Part shown: piece after piece, positions 6,542 to 12,044 of the stretch
Layout of the letters: every line of letters starts with the position of its first letter
Position numbering within the stretch: the stretch's first letter is position 1
Source: CAZYZQ01 sp964652075
Lineage (GTDB): Bacteria > Bacillota > Clostridia > Oscillospirales > Oscillospiraceae
Assembly (NCBI GenBank): GCA_964652075.1
Contig: CAZYZQ010000073.1
Location: 1-12,044 of the forward strand
DNA: 12,044 nucleotides
Direction: 5' to 3'
The notes under the pieces: generated by a model
What the model saw: the letters and a program-made list of their open reading frames with translations, nothing else
Database searches by the model: none
What the model was told of the DNA's origin: nothing
Program-made: the position numbers and the translations under genes

Positions 6542-6824
6542 GGGATGCATTTGCAACAGAACACCCCCGCGGGTGGCTCCCTTGTGTAAAGGGAGCTGTC
6601 GGCGATAGCCGACGCCTCGGCCCAAAGGAAGAGGCCTCGGCACGACCCGCCTGAAGATGCGGGGTGTGAAGGATTGTCGATTATGCAGAGCAGTTACGAA
6701 TTCGCCGGAGATATTCCCATTTTGTGAATTTCTGCCGCACAATCCCTCAGTCAGCGCTACGCGCTGCCAGCTCCCTTTACACAAGGGAGCCTTTGCGGGG
6801 GCCGTTCTGTTGAGGGTGCATCCC
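6542..6824. mobile_element. MITE-like inverted-repeat element (non-coding)
   Basis: Two arms of about 63 bases, 6542-6604 and 6762-6824, are inverted copies. Exact shared blocks are GGGATGCA at the outer ends, CAACAGAAC, and a 24-base block (6575-6598 and 6768-6791) that is itself a hairpin (GCTCCCTT/AAGGGAGC). Inside, GGATTGT (6671-6677) pairs with ACAATCC (6739-6745). I recall the core block as a common dispersed repeat in Oscillospirales genomes, but no search was run. No transposase is present and I see no target duplication at the outer ends, so mobility is inferred from symmetry only. With the terminator at 6479-6520 this accounts for most of the gene-free stretch 6467-6907; in 6825-6907 I see only GC-rich sequence with no clear feature. 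Confidence 0.7.
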
Positions 6825-6907
6825 GGCGGGCGACCGCGCACCCCGCATTTTCCCGCGAGGGTAGGGCCGCCCCTGTGCCTCAAACGTTGGTGCAGCGCGC
6901 CCTGCTT

Positions 6908-7963
6908 TCAGTGCGCGGTCAGAGCGGCGGATTCGAGCGCGAGGGCCTGGAGCCTGCGCGGGGCGAAGGCGCGGCGGTGGCGGAAGGCGCGGTAGAGGAC
7001 GGCGAGGTTTTCATCTGAGTGTTCCAGCTCGCGCGCGAGGTAGTGCGCCAGAAAGGCGCGGCGCGCCGGCGTCTGGCCGGGCTGCGGATCGGTGCGCCAG
7101 ATTGCGCGGGCGGCGAGCACCGTCACGGCGGCCAATTGGATGCGCGCAAGCAGCTGCCCATCCTCCGCCGCGTCGGGCAGGAAGCGGTACAGCTCGTAGA
7201 CCAGCAGCTGCTCACACTGGATCTCGTCATCCGCCTGACACGGCGCGCCGCAGGCCTGCCGCAGCAGTTCCGGGAGGGCGGGGGAGGTCATCTCCAACGC
7301 GGCCAGCGCGTCCAGCACCGGCACAAGCGCCGCGCGTTTGGGGCGCGGCGCGGGCGGAGCTTGCAGGACGGCGGCGAGCCTGTCCGGGCGGCGCAGCTGC
7401 CTCTGCGCGGCCTGCCCGAGCGCGAGCACGCGCGCGAGACGTTCGGAAAACGGCAGCATTCTATCCTGTGCCAGCCGGATTGCGGCGGTTCTTGTTTGAA
7501 AAACGGCCTGAAACAGGGAATAGTCCAGCACATTCGGCCGCACAGGTTCGTCGGTTTCCAGCTCCTCAAAGACGGCCTTTTCGCGCGCCGTCAGCGCAAG
7601 GCGCGCGGCCTCGGGGCAGGAGAGCGAGAGCGCGTCCTCGCGCAGCTTGCCGTAATATTTTGTAAACCTCGGGCGGAGATGGCAGACCTGCCCGAGGCCT
7701 TCCTCGCCGCAGGCTTTGACAATCGCGCACAGCCCGTCCGGCTCCAGCAGCGCGCAGCGGCCATCCACGGTGCGGATCGTGCGCGCCCCCGGTGCGCCGT
7801 CCAGCGCGGCGCGGATGCGGTCGCCCAGCGCGCCGGGCATCGCCTGATAGCGCCGGTAGGTTTCCTCGTCCAGATCGATAACCCAGTCCGCGCAGCAGGT
7901 GTCCGGGCAGTTGCCCGCGATACAGGAAAAAGCCCCGAAATAGCCGGGGCGGCGAATCTTCAT
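6908..7963 (-). CDS. fliB: FliB-like cysteine-rich protein (flagellin lysine-N-methylase family)
   Basis: 351 residues. The N-terminus MKIRRPGYFGAFSCIAGNCP continuing D-T-C-C-A-D-W is the family hallmark, with Cys14, Cys19, Cys23 and Cys24. Further conserved cysteines are at 70, 79, 85, 94 and 116 (LSLSCPEAARL), as expected for a metal or iron-sulfur centre. The C-terminal half is helical and poorly conserved, which is usual. In Salmonella, FliB methylates flagellin lysines; many gut Clostridia without flagella carry relatives of unknown substrate. No flagellar gene is present here, so the real target is unknown and the symbol is by family only. The start ATG at 7963 has AGGAGG eight bases upstream. 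It diverges from the MFS gene across 138 bases in which I could not fix a convincing promoter for either gene. It converges on the beta-CASP gene with the inverted-repeat element between them. Confidence 0.82.
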   Translation of the reverse strand: MKIRRPGYFGAFSCIAGNCPDTCCADWVIDLDEETYRRYQAMPGALGDRIRAALDGAPGARTIRTVDGRCALLEPDGLCAIVKACGEEGLGQVCHLRPRFTKYYGKLREDALSLSCPEAARLALTAREKAVFEELETDEPVRPNVLDYSLFQAVFQTRTAAIRLAQDRMLPFSERLARVLALGQAAQRQLRRPDRLAAVLQAPPAPRPKRAALVPVLDALAALEMTSPALPELLRQACGAPCQADDEIQCEQLLVYELYRFLPDAAEDGQLLARIQLAAVTVLAARAIWRTDPQPGQTPARRAFLAHYLARELEHSDENLAVLYRAFRHRRAFAPRRLQALALESAALTAH

Positions 7964-8101
7964 CGAAAAACCTCCTGACTAAACAGAAATGCGAAAAATG
8001 TCCAACAGGATAAATCGTGAGGGATAAACGCATAAATGGTGGAAGCAGCGACCGCGCGAATCCTGTATCATAAAAGCAGAGTTTGACAGGGAGGGAAAAG
8101 C

Positions 8102-9283
8102 ATGTCAATTGAGAAACAGCGGTTGTGGACGATGGACTACATCCTTGTGATGATCTCCAATTTCACCGCCGCGTTTTCTTATGCAGCATTCAACACGATC
8201 CTCTCGCGCTATGTCAACGACATCGGCAGCACGAATGCCGTGGCCGGGGCGATGGCGGCGAGCATGACGATCGTTATGATGATCTCGCGGCCGCTGTTCG
8301 GCAACCTGATCGACCGCACGGGACGAAGGCCGGTCATCCGGATCTCCGGCGTGCTGTTCGCGCTGAACACGGCGGTCTATATGCTCCCGCTGCCGGTGAA
8401 CGGGCTGTTCGCGGTGCGCGTGCTGCACGGCGTCAGCCAGAGCATGTACTGCGTTTCGACGCAGACGATGGTTGCGGACGTGGTGCCGGAGGAGCGGCTG
8501 GTCGACGGGATCGGGTATTTCGGCGTCTCGTCGAGCCTTGCAACGGCGCTCGGGCCGATGATCGGGCTGTGGGTGTATGAGCAGTTCGGCGCTTCAGCGC
8601 TGTTTACCATGATGACGGCGTTCGCGGCGCTGGGCGCGGCGACGGCGCTGGGCATCCGCGCGAACTTCAAGCCGGAGCGGCTGCCGGAGCGCCGTGGCCT
8701 CGGCGGGCAGCTCAAGGGGCTGGTCGAGGTGACGGCGCTGCTGCCGGGTCTGGTCGTGTTCTGCGGGATGCTGTGCTACGGCTCGGCGAGCAACTTCCTG
8801 TCGACCTGCGCGGTGGCGCGCGGGATTCCGAATATCAGCCTGTTCTTCACCTTCGCGAGCGGCGCGATGATCCTCATGCGCTTCTCAACTGGCCGCATCA
8901 CGCGCGCATTCGGCATCTTCAAGCCGGTAGCGGGCGGCATCTGCCTGGTGGCGGGCTCGTTTGTGCTGCTGGCATTTGCAAACAGCCTGCCGCTGATGCT
9001 CATCGCGGGTGCGATTTACGGCTTCGGCATGGGGCTGGTGCAGCCGCTTCTGAACGTGGTCATCTACCGCTTCTGCGGCCCCGCGCGGCGCGGCGCGGCA
9101 AGCGCGACCTTCGGCCTGCTCAGCGACATGGGGCAGGGCCTCGGCGCGGCCATCTGGGGCGTGACGACGACCTCGGTCGGCTACACGCCGACCTTCCTGA
9201 TCGCGGCCTGCTGCGCCATGGGCGGCTTCGGCATCCACATGACGGCGCTGCGAAAGAAGATGAACAAAGAAGAGATCAAGTGA
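8102..9283 (+). CDS. Major facilitator superfamily transporter
   Basis: 393 residues with about 12 hydrophobic segments in two sets of six, the standard MFS layout, placing it in the cytoplasmic membrane. Motif A after the second helix is clear: GNLIDRTGRRPVI (about residues 67-79). A charged loop, KPERLPERRGLGGQLKG (around 190-206), separates the two halves. The fifth-helix region, SSSLATALGPMIGLWVYEQF, resembles motif C of drug/proton antiporters, which hints at efflux, but the substrate is not determinable. The start ATG at 8102 has GGGAGGG about six bases upstream. It is transcribed away from fliB, stands alone, and ends 18 bases before a terminator stem. Confidence 0.92.
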   Translation: MSIEKQRLWTMDYILVMISNFTAAFSYAAFNTILSRYVNDIGSTNAVAGAMAASMTIVMMISRPLFGNLIDRTGRRPVIRISGVLFALNTAVYMLPLPVNGLFAVRVLHGVSQSMYCVSTQTMVADVVPEERLVDGIGYFGVSSSLATALGPMIGLWVYEQFGASALFTMMTAFAALGAATALGIRANFKPERLPERRGLGGQLKGLVEVTALLPGLVVFCGMLCYGSASNFLSTCAVARGIPNISLFFTFASGAMILMRFSTGRITRAFGIFKPVAGGICLVAGSFVLLAFANSLPLMLIAGAIYGFGMGLVQPLLNVVIYRFCGPARRGAASATFGLLSDMGQGLGAAIWGVTTTSVGYTPTFLIAACCAMGGFGIHMTALRKKMNKEEIK

Positions 9284-9301
9284 ATCTCCCTAATCTCAGA
9301 G

Positions 9302-9336
9302 AAAGCCAACTGCCTGCACGGCAGTTGGCTTTTTGC
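9302..9336. terminator. Bidirectional terminator hairpin between MFS gene and asnA
   Basis: A perfect 13-bp stem (9302-9314 with 9320-9332), loop TGCAC, with TTTTT at the plus-strand end and TTTCTC on the minus side. It lies between two convergent genes that stop at 9283 and 9346. Confidence 0.88.
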
Positions 9337-9345
9337 ATGGCCTGA

Positions 9346-10359
9346 TTACAGAATCGGGATGCCCGCTTCGCGGCAGGCGGTGCGGGTTTCGTTGTCCCAG
9401 ATGGAGGACTGCACCTCGCCGATGTGGGCCGAGCCGAGCAGCAGCATGCACAGGCGGCTCTGGCCGATGCCGCCGCCGATGGTCAGCGGTAGCTCGCCAT
9501 TCAGAAGCGCCCTGTGGAACGGCAGCGCGCGGCGCGCGTCCGCGTGGGCGCTCGTCAGCTGGCGGTCCATCGCCGCCGGGTCGACGCGGATGCCCATCGA
9601 CGAGATCTCGAACGACAGCCCCAGCGTGTCGTTCCAGAACAGCAGGTCGCCGTTGAGCGACCAGTCGTCGTAGTCGGGCGCGCGGCCGTCATGTGGGACG
9701 CCGGAGCGCAGCGGCGCGCCGATCTGCATGAGAAAGACGGTCTTGTGCGTCTTGAGAAATTCGTTCTCGCGCGCCTTGGGAGGCAGGCCGGGGTAGAGAT
9801 CCTCCAGCTCCTGCGTTGTGAGGAAGGTGATCTCCTTCGACAGCGCCGGGTGTGTGGCGAGGGCGGGGAAGAGGGCGCGCAGCGTCTTCTCTGTGTCCGC
9901 AATCGCGGCCACAATCGCACGGACGGTGTCCTGCAGATACGAGATGTTCCGCTCCTCGGCCGTGATGACCTTCTCCCAGTCCCACTGGTCGACGTAGATC
10001 GAGTGCAGGTTGTCGAGATCCTCATCGCGGCGAATCGCGTTCATATCGGTGTACAGGCCGGTGCCGGGGGCGAAGCCGTAGTCGTGCAGCGCCTGACGCT
10101 TCCACTTTGCGAGGGAGTGAACCACCTGCGCGTGCGTGCCGGTTGCGCGGATGGAGAAGTCAACCGGGCGTTCGACGCCGTTCAGATCGTCGTTCAGGCC
10201 GGTAGCGGCATCGAGGAACAGCGGCGCGGAGACACGGCGCAGATTCAGATTCGAGCAGAGCGTGTCTTCAAACAGCCGCTTGATCATCGAGATGGCGAGC
10301 TGCGTTTCGTAGGTGTTGAGCGTCGGGCGGTAGCCCGCCGGGATGATGACAGAGTTCAT
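9346..10359 (-). CDS. asnA: Aspartate--ammonia ligase (asparagine synthetase A)
   Basis: 337 residues, matching AsnA (about 330). The enzyme makes asparagine from aspartate, ammonia and ATP in the cytoplasm and belongs to the class II aminoacyl-tRNA synthetase-like fold. Recognisable segments are VVHSLAKWKRQAL (79-91), GLYTDMNAIRRDEDLDNLHS (101-120), YVDQWDWEKVI (122-132), and the class II motif 3-like GGGIGQSR (295-302) with its ATP-binding Arg302. All key segments are intact. The start ATG at 10359 overlaps the ribF stop as ATGA, and GGGAGGAAT inside the ribF end serves as ribosome site, so the genes are coupled. No T-box or other asparagine-responsive leader lies in front of it. It is the last gene of the unit, before a terminator. 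Confidence 0.96.
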   Translation of the reverse strand: MNSVIIPAGYRPTLNTYETQLAISMIKRLFEDTLCSNLNLRRVSAPLFLDAATGLNDDLNGVERPVDFSIRATGTHAQVVHSLAKWKRQALHDYGFAPGTGLYTDMNAIRRDEDLDNLHSIYVDQWDWEKVITAEERNISYLQDTVRAIVAAIADTEKTLRALFPALATHPALSKEITFLTTQELEDLYPGLPPKARENEFLKTHKTVFLMQIGAPLRSGVPHDGRAPDYDDWSLNGDLLFWNDTLGLSFEISSMGIRVDPAAMDRQLTSAHADARRALPFHRALLNGELPLTIGGGIGQSRLCMLLLGSAHIGEVQSSIWDNETRTACREAGIPIL

Positions 10360-11252
10360 AAGGATTCCTCCCTTGCAAAATAGGCGCGGGTCTCATCGGC
10401 GTTGCGCAGGATTTCCGCGCGCAGCGCGTCGAGATTTTCAAATTTTTTCTCGCCGCGCAGATGGCGGTAGTAGTCAATGCGCACGCGCCGGCCGTAGAGG
10501 TTGTCGTCAAAGTCCAAAATCCACGGCTCGACGGTCACGCGGCCGGAATCGTCCACCGTTGGGCGACATCCGACGTTGGTGACGGCGGCGAAGGACTGCG
10601 CGCCGATCACGATCCTGCTGGCATACACGCCGAAGGCCGGAACGGCGACACCCGCCGGGATCTCAAGATTCGCGGTCGGGATGCCGATTGTGCGGCCGAG
10701 CTGATGGCCGGGGACGACCGTGGCGGTCATGCAGTGCGGATGGCCGAGCAGGCGGCGCGCCTGCTCCATCCGCCCGGCCTGCACAAGCGCGCGGATGCGC
10801 GTGGAAGAGACGGGCGCGCCGTCGAGGTCAATCTCGGGGATGACATCGCAGCCGACGCCGTGCGCCGCGCAGAAGGCGCGCAGCTTCTCCGGCGTACCCG
10901 CGCCGCGGTGGCCGAAGCGGTTGTCATGGCCGCAGACGACGTGGACGGCGTGCAGCTTTTCCAGAAGGATATCGCGCAGAAAGACGTCCCACGGCGTCTT
11001 CTGCATGGCCTGATCGAACGGCAGGACGATCAGCTCGTCGATGCCGTAGAGCCTGCGCATCAGCTGTTCGCGGTCCTCGGTGGTGGACAGCAGCGGCGCG
11101 GCCTCGCCGCGCGCGACGCCGGGATAGGTGTCGTAGGTCACGGCGGCGGCGACTGCGCCGGTTTTGTCTGCAAGCTCCCGCACGCGGCGCAGAAGCCCGC
11201 CGTGGCCGAGGTGGACGCCGTCGAAAAAGCCCAGTGCGATGATTCGATTCAC
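10356..11252 (-). CDS. ribF: Bifunctional riboflavin kinase / FAD synthetase
   Basis: 298 residues. Phosphorylates riboflavin to FMN, then adenylates it to FAD. The N-terminal nucleotidyltransferase domain shows GFFDGVHLGH (8-17) and SSTRIR (149-154). The C-terminal flavokinase domain shows LGRTIGIPTANL (185-196), VTNVGCRPTV and EPWILDFDDNLYG. The start is GTG at 11252, overlapping the truB stop as GTGA with GAGGTGA upstream. The frame is open further back to 11396, but that would put 48 residues without family similarity on the front, inside truB. Both domains look complete. The truB-ribF order is standard in Firmicutes. Confidence 0.96.
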   Translation of the reverse strand: MNRIIALGFFDGVHLGHGGLLRRVRELADKTGAVAAAVTYDTYPGVARGEAAPLLSTTEDREQLMRRLYGIDELIVLPFDQAMQKTPWDVFLRDILLEKLHAVHVVCGHDNRFGHRGAGTPEKLRAFCAAHGVGCDVIPEIDLDGAPVSSTRIRALVQAGRMEQARRLLGHPHCMTATVVPGHQLGRTIGIPTANLEIPAGVAVPAFGVYASRIVIGAQSFAAVTNVGCRPTVDDSGRVTVEPWILDFDDNLYGRRVRIDYYRHLRGEKKFENLDALRAEILRNADETRAYFAREESL

Positions 11253-12044
11253 GTGCCGTTCACCTCGAAAAAGCTTTTGATGGTATACGCATGGCCGTTT
11301 TCGCAGCGGCCGAGCATCAAAAATTCGCCGGTTTGCGCGTAGAACCGGTACTCCCCGTTCGGCGCGTCGCAGGCAAACGCCGCGCCGTTGCGGCATTTGC
11401 TTTCTGCTTTTCCGGAGATGTGCAGCGCGGGGCGGTCGGAGAAGAGCAGGTCGACGGGGCGCAGCAGGTCGGTCTCGCAGCCGTGATCGGCGGCGAGCAG
11501 GATATTTTCCACGCTCACAGCCTGCGCCAGCGAAAAGACGCCCGCGCGCGTGCGGCGCAGGCTGGACATACAGCCGCCGCAGCCGAGCGCCTCACCGAGG
11601 TCGGCGCAGAGCGTGCGCACGTAGGTGCCCTTCGAGCAGCGCACGCGGAAGCGGTAGTCCGCCTCCTGCCCGTCCAGCAGCTCCAGCTCCAGAAGCTCGA
11701 CCGCGCGGGGCTGGCGCTCCACGGTCTGGCCCTTCCGCGCCAGCTCGTAGAGCTTTTTCCCGCCGATCTTGACGGCGGAGTACATTGGCGGCAGCTGCGT
11801 CCGCACGCCGACGAATCCGGCGAGCGCCGACTCGACGTCCGCGCGCGTACACGTGACGCGGCGCTGTGAGAGAATCTCGCCGGTGGTGTCCTCCGTATTG
11901 GTGGTGATGCCGAGCTTCAGCCCGGCGATGTACTCTTTTTCAGCGGACTCAAAAAATTCGACGGCGCGCGTCGCCCGCCCGACGAAGACCGGCAGGACGC
12001 CGGTCGCCATCGGGTCGAGCGTCCCGCCGTGGCCGACGCGCCGC
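11249..12044 (-). CDS. truB: tRNA pseudouridine-55 synthase TruB, 5' partial
   Basis: 264 residues are visible; the start lies past the window end. The frame continues through 12043 and reads RRVGHGGTLDPMATGVLPV, which holds the TruB catalytic motif with the nucleophile Asp at 12016-12014. Further family segments are KEYIAGLKLGITTNTEDTTG, QLPPMYSAVKIGGKKLYELAR and SKGTYVRTLCADLG. The end carries a PUA-like tail. It isomerises uridine 55 in the T-arm of tRNAs. Its TGA overlaps the ribF GTG by four bases. Confidence 0.96.
   Translation of the reverse strand, partial: RRVGHGGTLDPMATGVLPVFVGRATRAVEFFESAEKEYIAGLKLGITTNTEDTTGEILSQRRVTCTRADVESALAGFVGVRTQLPPMYSAVKIGGKKLYELARKGQTVERQPRAVELLELELLDGQEADYRFRVRCSKGTYVRTLCADLGEALGCGGCMSSLRRTRAGVFSLAQAVSVENILLAADHGCETDLLRPVDLLFSDRPALHISGKAESKCRNGAAFACDAPNGEYRFYAQTGEFLMLGRCENGHAYTIKSFFEVNGT

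Noticed and set aside
6533..6883. Open minus-strand frame of 116 codons
   Set aside because: It consists of the inverted-repeat element read through both arms, so it contains the same short peptide twice. It has no ribosome site and is a typical spurious repeat-derived frame.
7019..7978. Long plus-strand open frame opposite fliB
   Set aside because: Antisense shadow of GC-rich coding sequence; Arg/Gln-rich, no motif, and fliB has a clear start, ribosome site and family motifs.
8008..8039. Near-repeats GGATAAATCG, GGATAAACGC and CATAAATGG spaced about 14 bases apart between fliB and the MFS gene
   Set aside because: Short and imperfect; could be an operator, but I cannot separate it from chance AT-rich similarity.
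10356..11396. Longer ribF start at 11396
   Set aside because: Adds 48 residues without similarity inside truB; GTG 11252 has a ribosome site and begins right before the conserved N-terminal motif.
1..12044. CRISPR arrays, tRNA or rRNA genes, prophage or defence cassettes
   Set aside because: No spaced direct repeats, cloverleaf sequences, integrases or recognisable defence domains were seen.

Overview
The window is GC-rich, tightly packed bacterial chromosome. Gene content and gene order suggest a low-motility, anaerobic Firmicute of the Clostridia, most likely an Oscillospirales-type gut commensal: a truB-ribF pair in the usual Firmicutes order, asnA, a FliB-type cysteine-rich protein, a Cof-type HAD phosphatase, a beta-CASP metallo-hydrolase, strong AGGAGG ribosome sites and sigma-A style promoters. 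Taxonomy is inference; there is no rRNA or tRNA here. All calls are by eye from sequence; no database search was run.

Layout. (1) 1-1333, plus: 3' part of a TPR protein with a C-terminal Asp/Gly repeat-like module, ending at a strong hairpin (1342-1376) that also serves the convergent unit. (2) 4067-1390, minus: a translationally coupled unit, CobL/CbiET-like protein -> HAD phosphatase -> HSL-type alpha/beta hydrolase. The hydrolase is broken: two frame changes and a lost motif glycine fall within about 35 bases at its catalytic serine. (3) 4068-4352: divergent promoters back to back, plus a 144-base block of hairpins bounded by a 7-base direct repeat. The block sits between the minus promoter and its gene and looks like a small inserted element. 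(4) 4353-6466, plus: bacterial PH-domain protein with a His/Gly-rich, metal-ligand-like tail, then a beta-CASP metallo-hydrolase, then a terminator. (5) 6467-6907: no gene; a MITE-like inverted-repeat element of about 283 bases. (6) 7963-6908, minus, fliB-like; divergent from an MFS transporter at 8102-9283. (7) 12044-9346, minus: truB (5' end outside the window), ribF and asnA, joined by GTGA and ATGA overlaps.

How the genes fit together. truB-ribF-asnA is a housekeeping unit (tRNA pseudouridylation, FMN/FAD synthesis, asparagine synthesis). The CobL-like/HAD/hydrolase unit has no cobalamin neighbours, and the CobL-like protein has lost the glycine-rich SAM loop, so its role is unknown. I do not see a complete new defence or biosynthetic system. 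The most informative signals are the inserted hairpin block that appears to duplicate the -10 box, the lesion cluster in the hydrolase lying inside a perfect inverted repeat, the orphan degenerate CobL-like protein, and the MITE-like element.
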